A DNA stretch of 64,000 nt from Bacteroidales bacterium UBA3143. GTDB taxonomy: Bacteria > Bacteroidota > Bacteroidia > Bacteroidales > Dysgonomonadaceae. The stretch covers positions 1-64,000 of the forward strand of contig DEZB01000001.1 of NCBI GenBank assembly GCA_002364735.1. The letters run 5' to 3'. A program made the position numbers and the translations under genes. Shown here one piece after another: positions 10,121 to 17,851 of this stretch. How positions within the stretch are numbered: position 1 is the first letter of the stretch; each line of letters begins with the position of its first letter. Under the pieces are notes generated by a model that saw nothing but the letters and a program-made list of their open reading frames with translations, was not told where the DNA came from and did no database searches.

Positions 10121-10128
10121 TACTTTTG
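10121..10128 (+). promoter_or_regulatory. Possible -7 box for lplA
   Basis: TACTTTTG fits the Bacteroidetes -7 consensus TAnnTTTG and lies 50 bases before the lplA ATG. The same octamer precedes the M13 peptidase and TonB receptor genes. No good -33 TTG was found at normal spacing. Confidence 0.4.
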
Positions 10129-10178
10129 TTTTGAAGAGCAAAACACATTCGTCATTAATATAAAGAAACTGAATATAT

Positions 10179-11159
10179 ATGTTGATTCTCCGTTCAAAAA
10201 CATCCAACCCAGCCTTTAATTTGGCAACAGAAGAATTTTTGTTGAAAAGCAAGTCTGAAGATTGCTTTTATCTATATATCAACAACCCATCCATCATTGT
10301 GGGCAAGAACCAAAATGCATTGGCTGAGATCAATGTGGAGTATGTTAAAGAAAATAATATTGATGTCATCAGACGTATGTCTGGAGGCGGAGCTGTATTT
10401 CACGATCCTGGCAATTTAAACTTCACCTTTATCATGACAGAACTACAGGATAAATCTGTAGACTTTAGAAAATACACCCAACCTATATTAGATGTGTTAA
10501 ACGCAATGGGAGTTGATGCCAAATTTGAGGGCAGAAACGACATGACTATAAAAGGTCAAAAGTTTTCGGGCAATGCTAAGTATTTTTACAAAGACAAAAT
10601 ACTACAACATGGCACTTTGTTGTTCAATTCTAAACTTCCCGATTTATCGCAAGCCTTAAAGCTAAACCCTTTAAAGTACAAGGACAAGGCCATTAAATCT
10701 ATTAGTAGCCGAGTTACTAATATTGAAGAACACCTGAACCACAATGTTTCGATTGAAGAATTCGAAAGTCGTATAATTAATCATGTACGTAATATGTATG
10801 CTGAGTCTGAACTTTATGAGTTAACAGATTCAGACATTGATGCTATCAATACACTTGTAGAAGAAAAGTACGGAACTTGGGGTTGGAACTTTGGTCATTC
10901 GCCACAATACAATTTTCAAAAAGGGATTAAAACAAATGGGGGACATGTGGAGATTAATTTGGATGTTGAAAAAGGGGAGATTAAGAAGGTAAAGATATTT
11001 GGCGATTTCTTTAATACAAGAGATGTGGGTGAGCTTGAAAATATCTTAGTAGGAGCGCCTCATGAACAAGAGTATATAAGACATTTGTTGACAACGGTTG
11101 GTGTGGAAAAGTATTTGTCAAATGTTACGGTAGAGGAGTTGGTGGGAGGGATGTTTTAA
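10179..11159 (+). CDS. lplA: Lipoate-protein ligase
   Basis: Activates free lipoate with ATP and attaches it to lysines of lipoyl domains in 2-oxoacid dehydrogenases and glycine cleavage H protein. The 326 residues contain the biotin/lipoate ligase core: RRMSGGGAVFHDPGNLNFTF and the lysine motif KGQKFSGNAKYF, then HGTLLFN. A C-terminal accessory domain follows from about residue 250 (GWNFGHSPQYNF). This is the single-chain LplA layout. It is a lone plus-strand gene and converges on a minus-strand operon through a hairpin at 11170. Confidence 0.93.
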   Translation: MLILRSKTSNPAFNLATEEFLLKSKSEDCFYLYINNPSIIVGKNQNALAEINVEYVKENNIDVIRRMSGGGAVFHDPGNLNFTFIMTELQDKSVDFRKYTQPILDVLNAMGVDAKFEGRNDMTIKGQKFSGNAKYFYKDKILQHGTLLFNSKLPDLSQALKLNPLKYKDKAIKSISSRVTNIEEHLNHNVSIEEFESRIINHVRNMYAESELYELTDSDIDAINTLVEEKYGTWGWNFGHSPQYNFQKGIKTNGGHVEINLDVEKGEIKKVKIFGDFFNTRDVGELENILVGAPHEQEYIRHLLTTVGVEKYLSNVTVEELVGGMF

Positions 11160-11169
11160 GTGAGAATAA

Positions 11170-11236
11170 TTTAACCACAGATAACACAGATTATTTAATT
11201 CCTTTTTTGTGTTTATCCGAGTTATCTGTGTTTAAA
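11170..11236. terminator. Hairpin between convergent genes
   Basis: TTTAACCACAGATAAC (11170-11185) and GTTATCTGTGTTTAAA (11221-11236) pair with one mismatch over 16 bp around a 35-base loop. It sits between the stops of lplA and the minus-strand coiled-coil gene and probably terminates both. There is no strong T-run, and the wide loop is unusual. The CCACAGATAACACAGA wording recurs, as I recall, in intergenic DNA of other bacteria. Confidence 0.5.
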
Positions 11237-11240
11237 CATT

Positions 11241-12131
11241 TTAGTCATCCAACTGCAACGACGTTGATCCAATATGACTTCCATCGGCAAAGATATCCAC
11301 CTTGTAAGTTCCTGCCATTAGGTATTCCTCAATATCCCAATAAAGTGCTACACCTGTTTCTTCACCTCCATACTCAACGATGCGCATGCTGGAAAAGGCA
11401 ATGTCTTTATTCTCATAAGGGAACACATTGCCTGGGTTTTTGGTCAAAACACTGCCATCAGGCTGCATGATGCGTGCATAGATGATGCGTTCGCCTGGTT
11501 CGGCAGTTATGTTGCGAGAAATGGTGAATGATATGATGAACTGTTCGCTGCGACTCAATCTCTTTTGTGTTTTTCCTCTTGAGTTAACGGCTTTCATCGA
11601 TACGTTGGTAGCCACCAATTTGGCAGCCAATGAGACTTTCTCGGTTAGTTGTTTCTTTTCTTGAGATACTACATTGAGCGAGCGTGTTGTTTCTTTGTAT
11701 TGTTTGGTTATTTGCACATTCTCAGCTTTCAACTCTTCGTTCAATCGGTTGAGCGAATCTATTTGTTGAATGTACGACTTCAATATTTTGCGTAGCGTGC
11801 TCAATTCATCTTTCAAGCGACGTATTTCTGCTTGGTCAGTAGCTTTAGTAACGCGCAACTCTTCCATCAAGCGTTGCACTTTAGTTTGTTCGTTTTCTAA
11901 CTTATAAAGCAACGAATCGTTTTGTACGCTAAACTTAAATCCTTCATATTGCATCGAAATACTTTCGTATTCGTCTTCCAATTCTTGTTTGTCAATCGTA
12001 TATTGCTCTTGCATTTCGGTAATCTGTTGGTCTTTATGGAAAACAAAATAGGCTGTTATGGCAAGAGCAAGCGCCATGACAACAATAATCGCAATGAGTT
12101 GAGCCGTTCTATCTTTAAAGTCTAATTTCAT
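11241..12131 (-). CDS. Membrane-anchored coiled-coil protein, unknown function
   Basis: A 296-residue protein with no family I can name. An N-terminal transmembrane helix (IIVVMALALAITAYFVF, about residues 15-31) is followed by a long charged coiled coil to about residue 170. A C-terminal beta-rich domain of about 110 residues ends in TYKVDIFADGSHIGSTSLQLDD. The open frame extends upstream to 12254, but that would overlap glsA. The ATG at 12131 gives the natural start (MKLDFKDR) just before the membrane helix and leaves a 46-bp gap to glsA. The likely placement is inner-membrane anchored with the coil and beta domain in the periplasm. Confidence 0.75.
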   Translation of the reverse strand: MKLDFKDRTAQLIAIIVVMALALAITAYFVFHKDQQITEMQEQYTIDKQELEDEYESISMQYEGFKFSVQNDSLLYKLENEQTKVQRLMEELRVTKATDQAEIRRLKDELSTLRKILKSYIQQIDSLNRLNEELKAENVQITKQYKETTRSLNVVSQEKKQLTEKVSLAAKLVATNVSMKAVNSRGKTQKRLSRSEQFIISFTISRNITAEPGERIIYARIMQPDGSVLTKNPGNVFPYENKDIAFSSMRIVEYGGEETGVALYWDIEEYLMAGTYKVDIFADGSHIGSTSLQLDD

Positions 12132-12177
12132 GCTATGGTAAAAATTGATGACAAAAGTAGGGGTTTTAAAAGTTAAA

Positions 12178-13095
12178 TCAAAATATTGATAACGCTGTGT
12201 GAGTGGTAAATTCTTCCAGAAAAAGCATTCCTTTGTAAGAGTTACCTTTCGCATTCAAGCGTGGACTCCAAACGGTGATGCAATATTTTTGAGGGTGCAC
12301 CGCAACAATTCCTCCACCCACACCGCTTTTACCTGGCAGTCCTACCTTGAATGTAAACTGTCCGGCTTCGTCATAAAATCCGCAAGTTTGCATCAATGCA
12401 TTGGCTCGTTTGGTGCGGCTGGGCGACAATACCCTTTTGTTGGAATAAGGTACAACTCCGTTGTTTGCCAAGAATAGAAAACTTTGTGATAGTTCTTCGC
12501 AACTCATTTCTATGGAGCAAATGTGGAAATATAGGTCCATCACTTCGTCAATATCGTTGTGTATGTTGCCAAACGATTTCATAAAGTTTACCAGTGCCAT
12601 GTTTGTAAATCCAAATGCTTTCTCCGATTCTGCAACTTGTTGGTTGAAGTTGATAGTTTCAACTCCTGCCAAATCTCGTATGAAGGTTATCACATCTTGT
12701 TTGGGCGATTGAAGCTCGCTCACCAATATATCGCAAATAACAATAGCGCCTGCATTGATAAACGGATTGCGAGGTATGCCTCGGTCGCTCTCTAATTGCA
12801 CCAACGAATTAAAAGCAGTGCCGCTTGGCTCAACACCTACCCGGTCCCAAAGGTCACTTTTCACACGAGAGTAGGCCAGGACATAAGAAAATACTTTTGC
12901 AATACTCTGAATGGAGAAACGCTCTTGCCAGTCACCAAAGGCGAACTTGCTTCCCTCAATTGTGGTTAGCTGCACTGCAAATTTGTTGGGGTCCACCTTC
13001 GAAAGTTCTGGTATATAGTCTGCCACTTTCCCAGTGTCCTCTACCTTGTTCAGATTTGTGTATATTGCATCAAATATCTTTATGTAATCCATCAC
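12178..13095 (-). CDS. glsA: Glutaminase A
   Basis: Hydrolyses glutamine to glutamate and ammonia. The 305 residues are the normal length for the serine beta-lactamase-like glutaminase family. The catalytic Ser-X-X-Lys motif is Ser64-Ile-Ala-Lys67 in FSIQSIAKVFSY. Further family segments are PRNPFINAGAI, FGFTNMALVNFMKSFGN and the C-terminal GLPGKSGVGGGI. Two adjacent ATG codons begin the frame; either may be used. It lies 20 bp behind a lipoprotein gene and 46 bp before the coiled-coil gene, so the three likely form one transcript. Confidence 0.95.
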   Translation of the reverse strand: MMDYIKIFDAIYTNLNKVEDTGKVADYIPELSKVDPNKFAVQLTTIEGSKFAFGDWQERFSIQSIAKVFSYVLAYSRVKSDLWDRVGVEPSGTAFNSLVQLESDRGIPRNPFINAGAIVICDILVSELQSPKQDVITFIRDLAGVETINFNQQVAESEKAFGFTNMALVNFMKSFGNIHNDIDEVMDLYFHICSIEMSCEELSQSFLFLANNGVVPYSNKRVLSPSRTKRANALMQTCGFYDEAGQFTFKVGLPGKSGVGGGIVAVHPQKYCITVWSPRLNAKGNSYKGMLFLEEFTTHTALSIF

Positions 13096-13115
13096 TCGAA
13101 AAACTTAAACAGGGA

Positions 13116-14174
13116 TTATTGATATTGTATGTAAATGGGACGTGGCTTTAGTTTCATCACCTCTTCAGGCTTTAGCAAGCGATGAGGTGGACGTTTCAAA
13201 TCGTTCTTGTAAAATATTTTAAAGCCCGTAAACTGTACGGGTTCTTTTCTGATGTAGCGTTCGTATGTGCTGTATTTCAATTGTGGTGCTCCCCATCCAT
13301 CCATGTCCATCACAATTTGCACCTCGGGGCGAAGCTTTATGTTTTTGTAGTTGGTTACCATGCCTTGCGTGAATCGGTGCACAATAAGTATTTTTGGAGG
13401 AAGATTATTGTCACGCACCAGTTGTGCTAAATATTCAGTAACAATATTAATGTCTTCGGCATCAAACGTGCCAATCCTCTTTCCTGGAACGCTTCCATCT
13501 TTCATAGAAAACTCTGGGTCGATGCCCAAATGAACATGAGGCATTTTCAGGTATTTCTCCAGTGCCACTGTTTCGGCCTTCACGGGGCTGTGTCCCACCT
13601 GAATGTCCAAAAACAGTATTGCATCTTCCATCTTTGCAATGGTTAGTGCCGAATCAATTTGATGATGAGGCATTCGCATATTGTAGGTGTTGCCCTTCAT
13701 AGGCGTTCCTTGTGCCGTTGCTGCAATGTAGTGAATGGCAGGAATGACAGGCGTTTCGGGCTCTGCAGCTTGCCATGCAGCAACTTCATCTTTCAGCATC
13801 CGCCACATCTCCTTGGGTGGGTATTCGCCCAATGCTCCCATTTGCGAAGAATACATGTTGCCATAAAATGCCACAATTCTTTTAAAGGGCAATATTGCAC
13901 CTTCCAAAGGATAGTGATCAGTTTGAACAGGCCACAAACCTGTGGTATCTCCATTTACCATTTGCTGTATCTGCTTGTTATAAGCTACCGAATCTACATA
14001 CATTGATGCTGTTTTGGCCTCTTTTTCGAGGGCTGTGTCTATCTCCTTGTTTAAAATTGCAAGGCTATCAGTTTTGCTGGGTTTATTGTCTTGCTTATTT
14101 TCTGAATGAAGCGTACAACCAACAAAAAAGAGTAGGGTGAAAAGTAAATAAGTAGGTTTTAAATAGTGGCGCAT
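13116..14174 (-). CDS. Lipoprotein, putative TIM-barrel-like, unknown function
   Basis: A 352-residue protein with a lipobox at the end of a short signal peptide (LLFFVGC, lipidated Cys20), so it is expected to be membrane anchored outside the cytoplasm. The body has alternating beta-strand and helix segments such as RIVAFYGNMYSSQMGALG, AILFLDIQVGHS, HVHLGIDPEFSM and KILIVHRF. They suggest a TIM-barrel hydrolase-like fold, but no catalytic signature is recognised and I do not assign an activity. The first gene of the unit with glsA, 20 bp apart. Its upstream region is the 42-bp repeat array. Confidence 0.7.
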   Translation of the reverse strand: MRHYLKPTYLLFTLLFFVGCTLHSENKQDNKPSKTDSLAILNKEIDTALEKEAKTASMYVDSVAYNKQIQQMVNGDTTGLWPVQTDHYPLEGAILPFKRIVAFYGNMYSSQMGALGEYPPKEMWRMLKDEVAAWQAAEPETPVIPAIHYIAATAQGTPMKGNTYNMRMPHHQIDSALTIAKMEDAILFLDIQVGHSPVKAETVALEKYLKMPHVHLGIDPEFSMKDGSVPGKRIGTFDAEDINIVTEYLAQLVRDNNLPPKILIVHRFTQGMVTNYKNIKLRPEVQIVMDMDGWGAPQLKYSTYERYIRKEPVQFTGFKIFYKNDLKRPPHRLLKPEEVMKLKPRPIYIQYQ

Positions 14175-14258
14175 ATAAATGGTTTGAAATTAAATTTGAT
14201 AACTGTGACAAATATACCCTAATATCCTGATTATCGAGTAGTGTGTTGTGATGAAAAA

Positions 14259-14509
14259 GTGCTCTTTCTCGAGAAAAAGAGGTCATGTTGCTTTACAAGG
14301 ATGCTTTTTCTCGCAAAAAAGCGTTCATGCTACTTTACAAGGGTGCTTTTTCTCGTGAAAAGGGGTTATGTTATCTAACATTGGTGCTTTTTCTCGTGAA
14401 AAAGGTGCTATGCTTTCAAACAAGAGTGCTTTTTCACGCGAAAAAGGGGTTATGTTTGACATTATGTATGCTTTTTGATGATAAAACGATGCCTTTTGAC
14501 AAAACACTA
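14259..14509. repeat. Six-unit 42-bp tandem repeat with palindromic core
   Basis: Units start near 14259, 14301, 14343, 14384, 14426 and 14468, with periods of 42, 42, 41, 42 and 42 bp. Units 1-5 carry a near-perfect palindrome of the form CTTTTTCnCGnGAAAAAG; unit 6 is degenerate. The linkers are also related (GGTTATGTT...ACAAGG). The core can encode Phe-Ser-Arg-Glu-Lys on both strands, and 42 bp is 14 codons. An open frame on minus (14325-14546, 73 residues) therefore repeats PFSREKA every 14 residues, but its status as a gene is doubtful. The array fills the gap between the divergent lipoprotein and DPP11 genes. Confidence 0.85.
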
Positions 14510-14645
14510 CTTGTTTCTGATATAGATTTTCGTATTTTTCTTTCAAACAACCCTAAAGTATATACCGTTTGCGATGTTTTTCATATCTCCTTAAAAAATA
14601 TTCCTATCTTTATGCTTTCAATCATAACGCTAAAACATACTATAT

Positions 14646-16820
14646 ATGAAAAAAACATTATTCACCTTATTGATAGGGATGTTCATGACAGTGGCGCATG
14701 CCGACGAGGGCATGTGGATGTTGCACTTGCTGAAGCAACAAAAACTGGCAGAAATGCAAGCAATGGGATTAAAGCTGCAAGATGTTGACATTTACAATCC
14801 GCAAGGAACTTCATTAAAAGATGCAGTTGTTCAATTTGGGCGTGGCTGTACGGGCGAAGTTATTTCGTCGCAAGGCTTGGTGCTCACCAATCATCATTGT
14901 GGCTACAGCCAAATACAGAGTCACTCTACATTAGAAAACAACTATTTGGAAACAGGATTTTGGGCCATGTCTCAATCCGAAGAGTTGCCCAATCCTGGTT
15001 TGACAGTTACGTTTATCGAAAAGATGGAAGACGTGACCGATTTCGTAAATAAATGCCTGCTTGAAGATAAAGACAAAGATGTGGATGGCGTTTTCTTTCT
15101 TTCACCCAAATATCTAAACAATTTGGCGCGCGATTTAGTGGGTGTTGAATACCTTGAAAAGAATAAAGGCATTGATGTAGAGATAAAACCTTTCTTCGAG
15201 GGCAATCAATACTATATGTTCACCAAAAAAATCTTTTCAGACATCCGTTTGGTGGGTGCTCCACCCAGCTCCATTGGTAAATTTGGTGCAGACACTGACA
15301 ATTGGACATGGCCTCGGCACACTGGTGACTTCTCTGTGTTTCGCATTTATGCAGACAAAGAGGGCAATCCTGCCGAATATTCAGAAGACAATGTGCCACT
15401 TAAACCAAAGCGTTGGCTTAAGATTTCAACCAAAGGTGTTGAGGAGAATGATTTCGCTATGCTCCTGGGATTTCCTGGCACTACCAATAAATTTTACACC
15501 TCTTGGGAAGTAAAAGAGCGTCGCGACATTGACAACGATGTGAGAATTCACATGCGCGATGTGCGTCAACGTGCCATGTTGGAAGAAATGCTGAACGATC
15601 CTGAAGTAAACATTCAATATGCATCAAAATACTCAGGTTCTACCAATGCATACAAAAATGCCATTGGAACAAGTTGGGCAATTGGTATGCGCGATTTTGA
15701 AGCGCAAAAAAAGGAGCAACAAGAACGACTATTAGCTTGGGCAAAACAAAACAACAAACCTCAATATATTGAAGCGCTCAATACAATTGAGGATATTGTG
15801 CAAGCACGTGCCGACTTACGATTCAAGAGCTGGATGTTGAACGAAGGTATCTTGCGTGGCATTGAGTTTTCGAACATCCCTCTCGTTACGGTTGACTCAT
15901 TGGCACTGGCTCTGAGTGATAAAAACGGTCAAGACAAAGACAAATATATGTTGCAATTGATGAGCGACTACCGCAAGTTTGCCAACAAAGATTATAGCAG
16001 CGCAGTAGATAGGAAGATAGCCAAAGCCATGTTAGAAGAATACGTAGAACTTGTGCCACACGACGACTTGCCCAGTGCACTTCGTGCCATTGACAATGAC
16101 TTTGAGGGAGACGTGGATGCATTCGTAGATTACCTGTTCGAAAGCTCCATCTTTGGAAGCGAAGAGAACATGAGTGCTTTCATTTCGGGTAACCACACCG
16201 TTGACGAATTGAATAACGATCCCATGGTTAGCTTTGCCCAATCGGTAAAGAAAGAAGCGATACAATTGAAAGAGGCCCTAAGTGTTGACGACAATAAGTT
16301 TGATCAAGCACGCAAAACCTATTTGCAAGGAATGTTAGAAATGGATGGCGCAAACACTTATTTTCCCGATGCCAATTTGACATTGCGTTTAAGTTATGGT
16401 CAAGTAAAAGGTTATGAACCGAGGGACTGTGTTTACTACGATCATCAAACAACCATGGAAGGAATCATGGAAAAAGAAGACCCACACAGCTGGGAGTTTA
16501 TTGTTCCCGACAAGTTGAAGGAGTTATACCAAGCAAAAGACTTCGGACCATATCAAATGGGCAATGGCAAAATGCCTGTTGACTTTGCTGCAACTACCCA
16601 CACAACGGGAGGAAACTCTGGAAGCCCAGTGATGAATGCAAATGGTGAGCTAATTGGTATTAATTTCGATCGCAACTGGGAAGGAGTAGGGGGAGACATT
16701 CAGTTTCTGCCCGATTATCAAAGAAGCATCATTGTGGACATCCGCTACGTATTGTTTATCATTGACAAATATGCAGGTGCTACCCATCTAATTAAAGAAA
16801 TGGATATAAATAAAAACTAA
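14646..16820 (+). CDS. dpp11: S46 dipeptidyl-peptidase, DPP11-type (Asp/Glu-specific)
   Basis: A secreted or periplasmic serine peptidase that removes dipeptides from peptide N-termini. The 724 residues begin with a signal peptide ending AHA-18, then DEGMW. The chymotrypsin-like triad is His84 (TNHHCGY), Asp228 (RHTGDFS) and Ser658 (GNSGSP). In family S46 the residue 18 positions after the serine sets specificity: Gly in DPP7, Arg in DPP11. Here it is Arg676 (INFDRNW), so acidic P1 preference is predicted. Length fits the family (about 710-720). A TPR protein follows 12 bp downstream. A weak -7-like TATCTTTA lies near 14605. Confidence 0.92.
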   Translation: MKKTLFTLLIGMFMTVAHADEGMWMLHLLKQQKLAEMQAMGLKLQDVDIYNPQGTSLKDAVVQFGRGCTGEVISSQGLVLTNHHCGYSQIQSHSTLENNYLETGFWAMSQSEELPNPGLTVTFIEKMEDVTDFVNKCLLEDKDKDVDGVFFLSPKYLNNLARDLVGVEYLEKNKGIDVEIKPFFEGNQYYMFTKKIFSDIRLVGAPPSSIGKFGADTDNWTWPRHTGDFSVFRIYADKEGNPAEYSEDNVPLKPKRWLKISTKGVEENDFAMLLGFPGTTNKFYTSWEVKERRDIDNDVRIHMRDVRQRAMLEEMLNDPEVNIQYASKYSGSTNAYKNAIGTSWAIGMRDFEAQKKEQQERLLAWAKQNNKPQYIEALNTIEDIVQARADLRFKSWMLNEGILRGIEFSNIPLVTVDSLALALSDKNGQDKDKYMLQLMSDYRKFANKDYSSAVDRKIAKAMLEEYVELVPHDDLPSALRAIDNDFEGDVDAFVDYLFESSIFGSEENMSAFISGNHTVDELNNDPMVSFAQSVKKEAIQLKEALSVDDNKFDQARKTYLQGMLEMDGANTYFPDANLTLRLSYGQVKGYEPRDCVYYDHQTTMEGIMEKEDPHSWEFIVPDKLKELYQAKDFGPYQMGNGKMPVDFAATTHTTGGNSGSPVMNANGELIGINFDRNWEGVGGDIQFLPDYQRSIIVDIRYVLFIIDKYAGATHLIKEMDINKN

Positions 16821-16832
16821 ACAGATACTCTT

Positions 16833-17672
16833 ATGAAATATAAAATAACAACGTTGTTAGTTGCCCTCTGCTTTACATTTGTAGGGTTGGCTCAATCACT
16901 CAAACCTAAGTCCTACACACAATGGATAACAAAGTCGGCCGACTACATGGAGTTGAATATGCTTGATAGTGCAGAATATGCCCTCAATCAAGCCATCAAG
17001 AACGATCCTGACAACACAAACAACACATGGCTATTGACCAGCCTTGGAACCATACAACAACATTTAGGTAAAATGGATGCTGCCTACATGTCGCTTACAA
17101 CTGCGCTAAACAAACACCCACAATCTGTCTTCATTTTGCACCAACGTGCAACACTTTTGAAAGATATGGAGAAATGGGATGAGGCAATGACTGATTACAA
17201 CACCATTCTCAGTGTAGATTCATTAGATATTGAGGCGCTCTACAACCGCGGAGTTCTCAAACTCGATGCAAAAGACAGAACAGGAGCAGAAAGAGACTTT
17301 AATATTGCAGAGCAAAACGGTGAATTCTCACCTTATGGTTCGTTGGGCAAAGCGTTAATCTACCGATTGGATGAGAATTGGGAAGGAGCAGAGAAGATTT
17401 ACTCCTCAGTGCTAAACTCTTTTCCTGAAATGACCCATCTATACCTTAAGCGAGCCGAATGCTATCTGCATTTAGATCAGCTCTCAAAACTTTCAGCTGA
17501 TTTGCAAGCTGTAGCTGCTTCAGAATTTGACAACCCCATGTACTATTTCTTGCGGGGACAATTGCGATTGAAACAGTTTGATAAATTGGCAGCCCAAAGT
17601 GACTTCAAGAAAGCAAAAGAGCTGGGAATGGAAGAGGAGTTATTACATCCTTGGATACAGAAAGCGAATTAA
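16833..17672 (+). CDS. Exported TPR-repeat protein
   Basis: A 279-residue protein with a signal peptide (LLVALCFTFVGLAQS, cleavage near residue 20). A run of tetratricopeptide repeats covers most of the rest: YMELNMLDSAEYALNQAI, LGTIQQHLGKMDAAYMSL, LLKDMEKWDEAMTDYNTIL, and similar. TPR units bind other proteins or peptides. It starts 12 bp after the dipeptidyl-peptidase stop and should be co-transcribed, so a role in periplasmic protein handling alongside the peptidase is plausible but unproven. Confidence 0.85.
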   Translation: MKYKITTLLVALCFTFVGLAQSLKPKSYTQWITKSADYMELNMLDSAEYALNQAIKNDPDNTNNTWLLTSLGTIQQHLGKMDAAYMSLTTALNKHPQSVFILHQRATLLKDMEKWDEAMTDYNTILSVDSLDIEALYNRGVLKLDAKDRTGAERDFNIAEQNGEFSPYGSLGKALIYRLDENWEGAEKIYSSVLNSFPEMTHLYLKRAECYLHLDQLSKLSADLQAVAASEFDNPMYYFLRGQLRLKQFDKLAAQSDFKKAKELGMEEELLHPWIQKAN

Positions 17673-17748
17673 CCTATTCTATAAATTATTGTAAGCGCTA
17701 TCGGATAATAAATATTTTGTGAGAACTAATTGATATGTCAGCAAAAAC

Positions 17749-17806
17749 AAGCAGCTTAGGAAGCATTAGGCTTAACTTTAGAAAGACCTTTGCACCTAAG
17801 CTGCTT
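17749..17806 (-). terminator. Terminator-like hairpin after GH3 gene
   Basis: AAGCAGCTTAGG (17749-17760) and CCTAAGCTGCTT (17795-17806) form a perfect 12-bp stem with a 34-base loop. Read on minus, the stem is followed by GTTTTTGC, a short T-run, so it likely ends the fucose-locus transcript. The large loop is atypical. Confidence 0.5.
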
Positions 17807-17851
17807 ATCAATGCTTTTATTAAAACATCCAACGGATGTTCAAGTTTTTAA

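Larger units (their letters stand above)
9752..10178. other. Divergent lysS/lplA intergenic region
   Basis: No gene is visible in this 427-bp region between divergent start codons. It holds a pair of identical 17-bp palindromes at 9878-9894 and 9919-9935, listed separately, and a candidate -7 box for lplA at 10121. AT-rich runs near 9793-9830 probably contain the lysS promoter, including TATTTTTG read on minus at 9793-9800, but no matching -33 box was found. Confidence 0.6.

Noticed and set aside
12132..12254. Upstream extension of the coiled-coil protein
   Set aside because: It overlaps the glutaminase reading frame and places unnatural sequence before the membrane helix.
14259..14509. CRISPR array (short palindromic repeats with 24-bp spacers)
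   Set aside because: The supposed spacers are related to each other, the repeat is only about 18 bp and varies, and no cas gene is near. It is a tandem repeat.
14285..14788. 167-residue plus-strand ORF through the repeat into the DPP11 gene
   Set aside because: Its C-terminal third is out of frame over the start of the peptidase gene and the rest is repeat translation.
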